Source: Alphaproteobacteria bacterium
Lineage (GTDB): Bacteria; Pseudomonadota; Alphaproteobacteria; CAAGCB01; CAG-977
DNA: 64,000 bases
Direction: 5' to 3'
NCBI GenBank assembly: GCA_017616015.1
Contig: JAFZYY010000015.1
Span: 62,001 to 126,000 of the forward strand
Every line of letters starts with the position of its first letter. Position 1 is the first letter of the stretch. The notes under the pieces were generated by a model. That model saw nothing but the letters and a program-made list of their open reading frames with translations, made no database searches and had not been told where the DNA came from. Shown one piece after another: positions 17,083 to 26,048 of the stretch. A program made the translations under genes and the position numbers.

Positions 17083-18855
17083 TTACGGAATAAACGGCGA
17101 CAGATAGATCAGCCCGTTATCGATTTTAAACATCATTTCGACACCGGCTTCGCGCAGCTTCTTTTCGTCCATCAGCGCCTGATTTTTCAGCCGGACATGC
17201 AAGCCGCCGTCCGCCGCATGCTCGCCGCTTTCGATGTTGTTTTCTCCGCCCAACGCCTTCTTTATCGCTTCGGAAAAGGAAAACGTCTTTTCAGCGACGG
17301 GAATATCGCGCGAATGAGTGCGCAGGTATTCCTCCATATCGGTTTTCAGATTTTCCGACGCCGTGCCGAACACCGCCTGCACGCCCGATCCGATGTGCAT
17401 GACGCCCGTCGCGCCCAGCTCTTTCAGCTTTGCATCATCGGCTTTATCCGGATCGTTCAGAATCAATCGCAAACGGGTAATGCAAGCGTCAAGATTCTTG
17501 ATGTTTTCGCGCCCGCCGAACGCTTCGACCAACTTCGCCGCCATTTTCATTTTATCCCCGTGCCGCGCCGGAGCCGCCGCCTGCGCCGCGGGAACGGCGG
17601 CAGAGTCTTCGTCGCGGCCGGGAGTCTTCATATTAAACGCCGTGATGACAGAGCGGAAAACGACGTAATACAAAACGGCGTATATCGGCCCCAGAATAAA
17701 GACGACCCACGGCTTCGTATCCAGAGGATAGAATAAAATGAAGTCGATTGCCCCCTGCGAAAACGTATAGCCGATGTGCGCGCCGACAAGATTGATCAGC
17801 GCAAAAGCGGAACCGACCATGACGGCATGAATGAAATACAGCATCGGCGCGACGAACAGGAACGTGAATTCCAGCGGTTCCGTGATACCCGTCAGAAAAG
17901 AAGTCAACGCCGCGGACGCCATAATGCCGCCGACTCTCAGACGGTTTTCGGGCTTGGCCGTATGCAGGATCGCCAGCGCCGCCGCGGGCAGGCCGAACAT
18001 CTTGATTAAGAACCCGCCGCCCAAAATGCCGGCCGTCTTGTCGCCCGCGAAAAAGCGGGGAATGTCGCCCGTGACGACTTCGCCCAGCTTGTTCGTATAA
18101 GACCCGATTTCAAAAAAGAACGGCACGTTCCAGATATGATGCAGTCCGAACGGAAGCAACAGTCTTTCGACAAAGCCGTACGTCGCTCCCGCGACCGTCG
18201 GCGCGCTGTACGCCGCCCACATCGAAAATTCGTTGATTTTTTCCTGAATCGGCGGCCAGAACAGGCTTAAAAACACGCCTAAAGCAATCGCTACCAAAGA
18301 GGTAATGATTGGCACGGAACGCTTGCCCGCGAAGAATCCCAGATAAGGCGGCAACTGGATTCTGTAAAACCGTTTATAGATATGCGCCGCGACGACACCG
18401 ACGAACAAGCCGCCGAAAACGCCCGTTTCGATTGTTTTAATCCCCATGTTCGTCGCCACGATTTTCCGGGCAAACGCGACGTCGTAATCCAACGACTGCG
18501 CCAAAACGCCCAGCGTTTCCTGTCCTTCGGAAACGTGGAACCACAGCACGTCCGCCATCACGCCCATCGTCGCCAGCATCACGATGAATCCCGTGACCGC
18601 CGCCAACGCCGCGACGCCGTCGTTGTCCGTCAGCCCCAACGTCGTGCCAATAGCGAAAATCAGCGGCATATTCGCGAAAATCACGTTGCCGCTCTGACTC
18701 ATGATTTGAGGAATGATCGGAGGAATCCAAGAGATTTCCGCCGTCAAAAGCCCCGACCCTATGCCTAAAAGCAATCCCGCAACCGGCAGGACGGCGACCG
18801 GCAGCATCAGGGATTTCCCGATTTGTTGCAAGAACATAAACGCTTGTCTGACCAT
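17083..18855 (-). CDS. PTS sugar permease IIC-IIB (glucose/N-acetylglucosamine family)
   Basis: Membrane permease that takes up and phosphorylates a hexose. In 590 residues: an EIIC domain (about 1-390) with [15 protein letters not shown] and [18 protein letters not shown]; an EIIB domain near 425-505 with phospho-accepting Cys458 in [10 protein letters not shown]; and a second EIIB-like copy at about 525-590 ([11 protein letters not shown]) in which the Cys-containing motif is replaced. The Glc/GlcNAc family fit is clear; the sugar is not. No nagA, nagB or glucose enzymes are adjacent. It starts 3 bp after the IIA-HPr-EI gene, giving a self-contained two-gene PTS. Confidence 0.9.
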   Translation of the reverse strand: MVRQAFMFLQQIGKSLMLPVAVLPVAGLLLGIGSGLLTAEISWIPPIIPQIMSQSGNVIFANMPLIFAIGTTLGLTDNDGVAALAAVTGFIVMLATMGVMADVLWFHVSEGQETLGVLAQSLDYDVAFARKIVATNMGIKTIETGVFGGLFVGVVAAHIYKRFYRIQLPPYLGFFAGKRSVPIITSLVAIALGVFLSLFWPPIQEKINEFSMWAAYSAPTVAGATYGFVERLLLPFGLHHIWNVPFFFEIGSYTNKLGEVVTGDIPRFFAGDKTAGILGGGFLIKMFGLPAAALAILHTAKPENRLRVGGIMASAALTSFLTGITEPLEFTFLFVAPMLYFIHAVMVGSAFALINLVGAHIGYTFSQGAIDFILFYPLDTKPWVVFILGPIYAVLYYVVFRSVITAFNMKTPGRDEDSAAVPAAQAAAPARHGDKMKMAAKLVEAFGGRENIKNLDACITRLRLILNDPDKADDAKLKELGATGVMHIGSGVQAVFGTASENLKTDMEEYLRTHSRDIPVAEKTFSFSEAIKKALGGENNIESGEHAADGGLHVRLKNQALMDEKKLREAGVEMMFKIDNGLIYLSPFIP

Positions 18856-18858
18856 GAT

Positions 18859-21393
18859 TTATTCCCCCTGATCGGCTGAAAATTCTTCGATGATTTTGCG
18901 AACGGCGGCTGTACTTTCCTGAGCGACGGCAAGCCTTGCCAAATCCTGACACTTTGCAAAAGAAAGCGACCGGATTTGCGCTTTAATCGCCGGAATCAAC
19001 GGCGGCACGACGCTTAATTCCTTAACGCCCAGACCGGTCAACACGGGAACGGCCTTTTCCTCGCCCGCCATCGCGCCGCAGACGCCGACCCATTTCCCGT
19101 GTTTTTTCGCGCCCTCGACCGTCATTTGAATCATGCGCAAAACGGCGGGGTGAAGGCCGTCGGACAGCTCCGCCAACAGCGGATTGCCACGGTCGGACGC
19201 CATCACATATTGAGTCAAATCGTTCGTACCGATCGAAAAGAAATCAACATAAGGCGCAAGAATGTCCGCCGTCACCGCCGCTGCGGGAACTTCGATCATA
19301 ATGCCCGCTTCAACCGCCGGAGCGCTCATCAGTTCCTGCTCTTCCGTAACAATCTGTTTTGCAAGTTTCAATTCTTCAAGCGTTGTGACCATCGGAAACA
19401 TGATGCGGATTTTCGTTTTGTCCGCCGCTTTCAGAATCGCCCTGATTTGAGAACGGAACAAATCCTGATGCCGCAGGCTTAAACGCAGACCGCGCACACC
19501 GAGGAACGGATTTGCCTCCGCGGGTTCTTTGATATAGGGCAGTTCTTTATCGCCGCCGACGTCCAGCGTCCGAACGATAACGGAGCGGTTTTTGCCAGCG
19601 ATTTCGGCTATTTTGCCGTAAACAGCGGCCTGTTCGGGTTCGCTCGGGGCTTCCTGCCGGCTTAAGAACAAAAATTCGGAACGCAAAAGTCCGATAGCTT
19701 CCCCGCCGGAAGAAACGACGCGACCGGCGTCCTCGGCGCTGCCGATATTGCCGGCGATTTCCAGACGCACGCCGTCCGTCGTGATCGCCGGCTCGTTTCT
19801 TTTTTCAAACAGTTCCGCCTGTGTTTGATGCTCGGATTCCTTATGATGAATGGCGGCTTTCGTTTCCTTTTCATCGGGATAAAGACGCACTTCCCCTTTT
19901 GTCCCGTTCAGCAAAACCGGCGTTCCGTTCAACACGTTCAAAATATCGGCCGACACGCCGGCGACGGCAGGCAGCATCATCGAACGCGCCAAAATCGCGG
20001 CGTGAGAGGACGCTCCGCCGCCGACGGTAACAAAGCCCGCCACCTTTTCCCTATCAAGCAAAGTCGTGTCGGTCGGCGTCAGCTCCCGCGCGATGATGAC
20101 GGCGTTTTCGGGCAGACAGACTTTTTGTTCCGCTCCGCCGGTCAACAATCGCAGAACTCTTTTGCCGACGTCCTGCAAATCCGCCGCGCGCCCCGCCAAT
20201 AAAGAGTTTTTCATTTCGGAAAACAGCCTTGCCTGTTTATTAATCGTCTGTTGCCACGCGAAAGCGGCGCTGCGTCCTTCGTCAATCAGTTTTTGCGCGT
20301 TTTCAAGCAGTTCAGGATCTTCCAACAATTCCTGATGCGCGGCAAAGATGGCGGCTTTGTCGGACTCCGCCTTTTTCATCATTTTTTCCTGCAAGTCGGA
20401 AAGTTCGTCGGACGCTTCGGACAAAGCGTTCATCAGTTTTTCCTTTTCTTTCGAAGGCGGCGCGCCGAACTCTTCGACGTCAAAAGCCGCGTCCTGCAGT
20501 TGAACCGCCACGCCGACCGCCGTTCCCGGGGAAGCCGCAATGCCGAAAAACAGATTTTCCCCGTCCTGTTTTTTCGAAGTGTTTTCTTCCGTCAGAACGG
20601 GAGCTTGTGTCAACTCTTCCCCCAAGCCGGTTTCAATCAGAGGAATCAGTGTTTTCATTGCGTCGGCCGCGTCATAGCCGTCTGCCGTCAAACAAACAAG
20701 ATCGCCTTTTTTAATGTCCAATCCCATCACGGCGGTCAGACTTTTCGCGTTCGCTTTTTTATCCCCGCAAACCAGATCTATGCCGCAATTAAACCGCTTG
20801 GCCGAATTGACCAGAACGGCGGCGGGACGGGCATGCAGTCCGACCGGATTTTTAATCTCGATTTGCCAGGACTGCGCCTTCATTCCTTTGACGGACGGCA
20901 GCGGAATGATTTCGGCTTCCTTTTTCAAAGCCACCGTTAAAACAACATCTTTTCCCGCCGTCACATTTTTGTTTGTCATTGCCATCACGCCCGTCGTCCG
21001 GTCCATATTCGCGACGACGATTTCCGTTAAAAGGCTCTTACCGTTCTTTTCAATGACTTCGGGCTGGAAAGCAATCAGGCAATCCCCTTTTCTGACCGTT
21101 TGCCCGACGGAGACCTTTACGTCGAATCCCGATCCTTTCAACAAAACGGTGTCCAGTCCGACATGCATTAAAATCTCGATGCCCTGATTCGTCCGCATCG
21201 TCAACGCGTGCTTTGAAGAATGAATGTTCACGATCGTTCCGTCGCACGGCGCACACAGCACAAACGACGACGGCGCAATCGAAATGCCGTCCCCGATCGT
21301 TTTTTGCGCGAACACCATGTCCGGCACGGTTTCGATAGATTGAGTCTTTCCCGAAACGGGGGCGTATAGTTCCAAAACTTTATCTTTGATCAT
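18859..21393 (-). CDS. PTS multiphosphoryl transfer protein IIA-HPr-EI
   Basis: Phosphorelay fusion carrying all soluble PTS domains in 844 residues. IIA of the glucose type (1-155) has its His near 77 in ILMHVGLD. HPr (about 175-260) has His187 in NPVGLHARPAA. Enzyme I (281-844) has His464 in GGGASSHAAILAR and the catalytic-Cys segment CGAMAGEE near its end. Phosphate passes from PEP to EI, HPr and IIA, then to IIB in the downstream permease. The ATG at 21393 follows GGGAG; an upstream TTG extension of five residues was rejected. The domain order matches NagF/FruB-like fusions. Confidence 0.93.
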   Translation of the reverse strand: MIKDKVLELYAPVSGKTQSIETVPDMVFAQKTIGDGISIAPSSFVLCAPCDGTIVNIHSSKHALTMRTNQGIEILMHVGLDTVLLKGSGFDVKVSVGQTVRKGDCLIAFQPEVIEKNGKSLLTEIVVANMDRTTGVMAMTNKNVTAGKDVVLTVALKKEAEIIPLPSVKGMKAQSWQIEIKNPVGLHARPAAVLVNSAKRFNCGIDLVCGDKKANAKSLTAVMGLDIKKGDLVCLTADGYDAADAMKTLIPLIETGLGEELTQAPVLTEENTSKKQDGENLFFGIAASPGTAVGVAVQLQDAAFDVEEFGAPPSKEKEKLMNALSEASDELSDLQEKMMKKAESDKAAIFAAHQELLEDPELLENAQKLIDEGRSAAFAWQQTINKQARLFSEMKNSLLAGRAADLQDVGKRVLRLLTGGAEQKVCLPENAVIIARELTPTDTTLLDREKVAGFVTVGGGASSHAAILARSMMLPAVAGVSADILNVLNGTPVLLNGTKGEVRLYPDEKETKAAIHHKESEHQTQAELFEKRNEPAITTDGVRLEIAGNIGSAEDAGRVVSSGGEAIGLLRSEFLFLSRQEAPSEPEQAAVYGKIAEIAGKNRSVIVRTLDVGGDKELPYIKEPAEANPFLGVRGLRLSLRHQDLFRSQIRAILKAADKTKIRIMFPMVTTLEELKLAKQIVTEEQELMSAPAVEAGIMIEVPAAAVTADILAPYVDFFSIGTNDLTQYVMASDRGNPLLAELSDGLHPAVLRMIQMTVEGAKKHGKWVGVCGAMAGEEKAVPVLTGLGVKELSVVPPLIPAIKAQIRSLSFAKCQDLARLAVAQESTAAVRKIIEEFSADQGE

Positions 21394-21578
21394 AGAAATC
21401 TCCCGCAAAAAATTCCTCTCAAGTCTAAGAAAAAAAATTTGTCCTTCCCAGACGGCAACAAGGCTATAAACCTCTCGGTTACGGCGGCTTTCGGAGCGGA
21501 AATTTAAATTGCTTTCTTTTCGCCGCGTTTACAGGTAAAAGAATAAAAAGCAGGAAAAAATAATAAGGTCGTGCCGCT

Positions 21579-23030
21579 ATGGAAATCAGAGATAACGCCA
21601 AGTATTTCAGACGGGAAATTCTCATTCGCCTGATCCGCTCTTTTTTGAAAAACCGGCTGATTTTGGACGTGGATAAAATCCCCGTCGATATCCTGCCGAC
21701 ACGTCAGGCCGCCTATCGTTGCTGCATCTATAAGGAACGCGCGATTTTACGGACGCGCTGTCTGGCCGCTTTGGGATTCAGGGTAGAAGAAGACGACGAA
21801 GTCACACCTTTATCCGAATACGCCCGCCGCGCTTTACAGCGCGATAAACCGACGCCGCCCGTGATGACCGTTTTGGACATTGCGTGCAATGAATGCGTCA
21901 CCTCGCGCTATGTCGTCACCGAATTGTGCCAGAGCTGTCTGGCCAGATCCTGCGCTCTGGCGTGCCCGTTTGACGCGATCGACATATCCAAAGGCCCCGC
22001 CCGCATTGATCCCGACAAATGCAAAAGCTGCGGCAAATGTAAAGATGCCTGCCCGTATCAGGCGATTATGAAACGCGTCGTGCCGTGCGAAAACGTATGC
22101 CCCGTCGGCGCAATCCGGCGCGGAACGGCGGGACGGGCGGAAATCGACTTTACCAAATGCGTTTCCTGCGGCCAGTGCATGCGCGCCTGTCCGTTCGGCG
22201 CGGTCGTTGAACGCAGCCAGATAATCGACATTTTAAAAGCGATGCTGACCGAAAAGAAAAAAATGGTTGCCATGGTTGCGCCCGCGATCGCCGGACAGTT
22301 TTCGGGAACGGTCAGACAAGTCGTTTCCGCGTTAAAAGCAATCGGTTTTTCAAGCGTGATAGAAGTTGCCGTCGGCGCGGACATCACGACCCGAAACGAA
22401 GCCAAGGAATTTATCGAACGCATGGAGCGCGGAGACGCTTTTATGACAACATCGTGCTGTCCGGGGTATATCGAAACGGTAAAACGGCACGTTCCCGAAT
22501 TAAAACAATTCGTTTCCGATACGGCAACACCGATGCACTACACGGCGGAGCTGGCCAAAAAAGATCCGGAAGCCGTTACCGTTTTTATCGGTCCCTGCGT
22601 CGCGAAACGGTACGAAGGCTTAAACGATCCTTTGATCGATTTCGTTATGACGTTTGAGGAACTGGACGCTTTGTTTGAAGCGACCCAAATCAGCGTTTCC
22701 GACTTTACGCAAGCCGACTTTGACGTCCTGCCTTCCGCTCAGGGGCGGGGTTTTGCAGTCACGGGCGGCGTCGCGGCGGCGGTTAACGCGGTTGTCAACG
22801 GACGCGCCGAAATCAAGCCGGTGTGCATCAACGGCATCAAGCCCGCGATGTTGCGGCTGTTCAAAACGTATCCGAACGGAAAGGCTCCCGGCAACCTGAT
22901 TGAAATGATGACGTGCGAAGGCGGGTGTATCGCCGGCGCGGGAGTCGTTTGCCCCGAGAAAAAGACGATAAAGGACGTTGAAAAATTCGCCGCCGAAGCC
23001 GCGCCTATCAACGAAAAAGACAACGAATAA
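21579..23030 (+). CDS. Monomeric [FeFe]-hydrogenase-like iron-sulfur protein (group B-like)
   Basis: A 483-residue protein with an N-terminal region of unknown fold (1-100), a cysteine-rich Fe-S region at about 110-215 with ferredoxin-type motifs (CKSCGKCKDACP and CVSCGQCMRACP plus extra CxxC pairs), and an H-cluster domain. The three H-cluster motifs are TTSCCPGY, GPCVAKRYE and MTCEGGCIAGAG. All cluster cysteines are present, but the second motif has Gly for the usual Met (MPC), as in group B-type enzymes. Likely to evolve, oxidise or sense hydrogen with ferredoxin as partner; function of this group is less certain than group A. No hydE, hydF or hydG maturase is nearby. Confidence 0.85.
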   Translation: MEIRDNAKYFRREILIRLIRSFLKNRLILDVDKIPVDILPTRQAAYRCCIYKERAILRTRCLAALGFRVEEDDEVTPLSEYARRALQRDKPTPPVMTVLDIACNECVTSRYVVTELCQSCLARSCALACPFDAIDISKGPARIDPDKCKSCGKCKDACPYQAIMKRVVPCENVCPVGAIRRGTAGRAEIDFTKCVSCGQCMRACPFGAVVERSQIIDILKAMLTEKKKMVAMVAPAIAGQFSGTVRQVVSALKAIGFSSVIEVAVGADITTRNEAKEFIERMERGDAFMTTSCCPGYIETVKRHVPELKQFVSDTATPMHYTAELAKKDPEAVTVFIGPCVAKRYEGLNDPLIDFVMTFEELDALFEATQISVSDFTQADFDVLPSAQGRGFAVTGGVAAAVNAVVNGRAEIKPVCINGIKPAMLRLFKTYPNGKAPGNLIEMMTCEGGCIAGAGVVCPEKKTIKDVEKFAAEAAPINEKDNE

Positions 23031-23033
23031 TTG

Positions 23034-23061
23034 TTGACTTTTCCTCTTTTTTGTATATAAT
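23034..23061 (+). promoter_or_regulatory. Sigma-70-type promoter
   Basis: TTGACT (23034-23039), a 16-bp spacer and TATAAT (23056-23061) just downstream of the hydrogenase stop codon. It should start transcription about 20 bp before the ribosome site GGAGGA of the next gene. Confidence 0.8.
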
Positions 23062-23089
23062 TTAGACAAATTTTTATGGAGGATTCACG

Positions 23090-23851
23090 ATGGCCTTAAG
23101 TGTCGATTTTAAAAACGAACGCGTTTCTTTGTCTAAAGAACAGACTTACGAAGCTTTAAACGCTTATTTGGAAAACGCCTCTTTTATAACCAGCGAAAAG
23201 ACGCGCTCGCAATGGGAAACCTGGGAACGCAACTTAAAGGATTCTCCGTATTTTGAAGAAACCTATCAGCGCGTTTTAAAAGAACGGACGGAAGAACTGA
23301 AAAAACGCAATACGCTGATGGCGCGCCTTGATGTAAAGCTCAATCGTCTGGAACAGCATCAGGAGCAGATTCCCGAAGAAAAGAAGCAGAAAAAGACGTT
23401 GAAACAAAAAGCGAAAGAGGCCTTTAACTGCGCGAATCCGTATTTAGCCGCCGGCATTGCCGGAGCCGTGTTAACCACAGGCGTTTTGGCCGGCACCTCT
23501 TTGTGGGGCGCCATCAATGGCGTTGACGCGCAGTTCTGCGCTTCCGTTCTGGTAAAAGGAGCCGTAGCCGGCGGAAAAGTGTTGGCCGCCGGAACTGCCG
23601 TAACGGCCGCCCGCATGACGTTAAGCGCCGCTTTTGCGAATAAAGGCGGAAAAGAATTATTGGAAGCAAAAGAAGCTTTGAGAAACCTGAGTGCTTTGAA
23701 AAGAGCTTTTGCCATTATCGAAGAAAAAGACAGAGTCAAAACCGGAAAAATTTCCGCAAAAGAACAGCCGCAAGTCTCTGCTCCCGCTGCGGAAAAACAG
23801 AAGCTTTCTCCGGTAATGCTGAACAGATTAAAGGCCGGTAAAGCTTACTAA
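23090..23851 (+). CDS. Unrecognised protein with coiled coil and Gly/Ala-rich membrane segments
   Basis: No family recognised. The 253 residues divide into a charged helical N-terminal part (1-110) with a strongly coiled-coil-like stretch around 55-108 (EELKKRNTLMARLDVKLNRL), a Gly/Ala-rich hydrophobic part at about 115-185 that could form two or three membrane helices (LAAGIAGAVLTTGVLAGTS), and a basic, Pro/Ala-containing tail. No signal peptide. The gene has its own strong promoter and a good GGAGGA site, and ends 4 bp from the convergent uvrC. It could be a membrane-anchored structural protein, but nothing fixes a role. Confidence 0.75.
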   Translation: MALSVDFKNERVSLSKEQTYEALNAYLENASFITSEKTRSQWETWERNLKDSPYFEETYQRVLKERTEELKKRNTLMARLDVKLNRLEQHQEQIPEEKKQKKTLKQKAKEAFNCANPYLAAGIAGAVLTTGVLAGTSLWGAINGVDAQFCASVLVKGAVAGGKVLAAGTAVTAARMTLSAAFANKGGKELLEAKEALRNLSALKRAFAIIEEKDRVKTGKISAKEQPQVSAPAAEKQKLSPVMLNRLKAGKAY

Positions 23852-23855
23852 GCCT

Positions 23856-25727
23856 TTATTTTAAAGCGTCAAAAATTTGTTGCGCCAAAGTCGGACTGAT
23901 TCCTTCGACTTTGGCGATTTCTTTTGCGCTGACGGCTTTAATCGCTTTAACCGATCCGAAATGCTGCAATAAAGCCTTTTTGCGTTTTGCCCCGATGCCG
24001 CCGATCGAATCCAGCGCCGACACCAGCGTGTCGTTGCGCCGCTTGGTTCTGTGCGTGCCGATGACAAAGCGGTGCGCTTCGTCCCTTAAACGCTGGATAT
24101 AGTGCAAAAGAGGATTATCAAATTCCAGCTTCAATGGCGGTCTGTCCGCAAAGTGCAACGTTTCCTTACCCGCGTTGCGGTCTTCCCCTTTGGCGACGCC
24201 GATCGCGACTACGTCGGAAATATTCAGCTCTTTCAGCACTTCCAAAGCGACTTTCAGCTGTATCTCCCCGCCGTCGATTAAAATAATGTCGGGCAGATTG
24301 TTTTCCTCCATTCCCCTCTTAAACCGACGCGTCAGCACTTCGCGCATCATGCCGAAATCGTCGCCCGGAGTGAACGAATTCCACGAGATGTTGAATTTGC
24401 GATACGATTTCTTGTCAAAGCCTTCCGGTGTCGCGACAACCATCGCGCCGACCGCATGTGCCCCCTGAATATGGCTGTTATCGTATGTTTCAATCCGGCG
24501 GACAGGAGTTTTTATTCCGGCAAGTTCACGCAGTTGCTCCAATAATTCCGCGCGAGAAGATCCTTCCATACGCTTGCGAATCAGCGCTTCTTTCGCGTTC
24601 ATTGCCGCCCGTTCAACCAGCCTGCGGCGGTTGGCTCGGACGTTATCGGCGATTTTCACGATGTGTCCGGCTTTATCGCTTAAAGCCTGTGAAACAATAT
24701 CCTGTTCCGGCAGAGACATTGACACAAGAATCTCGTTCGGAACGGCATGCGTCATATAAAACTGGCCGATAAAAGCCTGCAATATTTCGCCGTCCGTCCG
24801 ATCTTCCGTCCGCGGAAGAAAAGAAGCGAAATTCCCGCACGACCGTCCGCCGCGATAAAAAAACATCTGAACGCAACTCTGCCCTTTATCCGTAAACACA
24901 GCGGCAATGTCGCAGTCCGCAATGCCGTCCAGATCGCTACTCTGGCTCTGAATCTGATTCAAAGCGCGGATACGGTCGCGGTAAACGGCCGCCTCTTCGT
25001 AGCGCATGGCTTCGCTCGCCTCTTCCATTTTCGCCGCCAAATCCGATTGCACGCGCGTGCTTTTGTTGTGCATGAAATCGCAGACCTGCCCGACTAAAGA
25101 CAAATAGTCCTCTTTGGAAATTTTTCCGGCGCACGGCGCGCTACACCGCTTAATCTGGTGCAACAGGCAAGGGCGCGTGCGATGGTAAAACACGTTGTCC
25201 GTACACGACCGCAGTAAAAAAGCCTTCTGCAATACCGCCAGCGTTTCATTCACCGTCAACGCCGACGCGAAAGGCCCGAAATATTCGCCTTTTTTCGTCC
25301 TCGCCCCGCGGTGTTTCAGCATTTGCGGCCATTCGTCTTTTGTCGTAATCAGAATATGAGGAAACGTTTTGTCGTCTTTTAACAAAATATTGTAATAAGG
25401 CTTCAGTTTTTTAATCAGATCGTTTTCCAATAAAAACGCTTCCGCCTCCGTTTTGGTTTCGATGATTTCGATTCGCTCGATTTCGGAAATCATGCGCTGG
25501 ATTCGCATGCACGTCCGTTCGGGGTGCGCGTAGTTTTCCAACCGGCGGCGCAAGCTTTTCGCTTTGCCGACATATAGTATTTTTCCCTGACCGTTCAGCA
25601 TGCGATATACGCCGGGACGTTCGGGAAATAAGGATAAATGCGCCGCCACATACGCGGCTCCTTTCAGGGTTTGTGCGGATTCGCCTGATTCGGAAAGCCG
25701 GGAACTATCATTTTTTTTATCTATCAT
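23856..25727 (-). CDS. uvrC: Excinuclease ABC subunit C (UvrC)
   Basis: Nuclease subunit of nucleotide excision repair, making both incisions in the UvrB-DNA complex. In 623 residues: GIY-YIG domain (PGVYRMLNGQGKILYVGKAKSLRRRL), a zinc-type cysteine cluster (RPCLLHQIKRCSAPCAG), UVR motif (RYEEAAVYRDRI), RNase H-like domain (ETYDNSHIQGAHAVGAMV, ILIDGG) and C-terminal helix-hairpin-helix (DSIGGIGAKRKKALL). The N terminus has about 28 extra polar residues. Start taken as the ATG at 25727; the upstream gap holds the candidate origin. Confidence 0.97.
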   Translation of the reverse strand: MIDKKNDSSRLSESGESAQTLKGAAYVAAHLSLFPERPGVYRMLNGQGKILYVGKAKSLRRRLENYAHPERTCMRIQRMISEIERIEIIETKTEAEAFLLENDLIKKLKPYYNILLKDDKTFPHILITTKDEWPQMLKHRGARTKKGEYFGPFASALTVNETLAVLQKAFLLRSCTDNVFYHRTRPCLLHQIKRCSAPCAGKISKEDYLSLVGQVCDFMHNKSTRVQSDLAAKMEEASEAMRYEEAAVYRDRIRALNQIQSQSSDLDGIADCDIAAVFTDKGQSCVQMFFYRGGRSCGNFASFLPRTEDRTDGEILQAFIGQFYMTHAVPNEILVSMSLPEQDIVSQALSDKAGHIVKIADNVRANRRRLVERAAMNAKEALIRKRMEGSSRAELLEQLRELAGIKTPVRRIETYDNSHIQGAHAVGAMVVATPEGFDKKSYRKFNISWNSFTPGDDFGMMREVLTRRFKRGMEENNLPDIILIDGGEIQLKVALEVLKELNISDVVAIGVAKGEDRNAGKETLHFADRPPLKLEFDNPLLHYIQRLRDEAHRFVIGTHRTKRRNDTLVSALDSIGGIGAKRKKALLQHFGSVKAIKAVSAKEIAKVEGISPTLAQQIFDALK

Positions 25728-26048
25728 ATTGATATTAAACCATTTTTACAGTTTTTACCCCTATTCCGAAAGTTTTCCCCAAACCTGTGGATAACTCTGT
25801 GCAAACGCATTTTCTACTAACTTTTGATTAAGAGTTTCCCTTGTCTTCTTCCTTTTTGCCTATTTTTTAGGCAAACTCGTTAAGTTTTTGTTTTTACAAT
25901 ATTTTTTATAATCAAGCATTATTTTTAAATTTTTTTTATAACTTCCTCTTGATTTATTTTTCTGCTTGGAATAGCCGCCCTTGCCTGTGGATAACTTCGG
26001 ATAAACGCGAATGACTCGTTGATATACAAAGGATTACGAAAAAAACGA
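25728..26048. other. Candidate chromosomal replication origin (AT-rich, DnaA boxes)
   Basis: This is the only gap over 300 bp in the window and holds no recognisable gene. It contains two perfect DnaA boxes in the same orientation, TGTGGATAAC at 25786-25795 and 25986-25995, exactly 200 bp apart, plus a near match TTCGGATAA at 25996-26004. Between them is a strongly AT-rich stretch (about 25875-25965) with long T runs suitable for unwinding. A perfect 8-bp inverted repeat TTTGCCTA/TAGGCAAA lies at 25855-25875. dnaA is not in the window. It may instead be a DnaA-regulated region. Confidence 0.5.

Noticed and set aside
25855-25875. Perfect hairpin TTTGCCTA/TAGGCAAA as a terminator
   Set aside because: No T-run follows on either strand at the right place; treated as part of the candidate origin.
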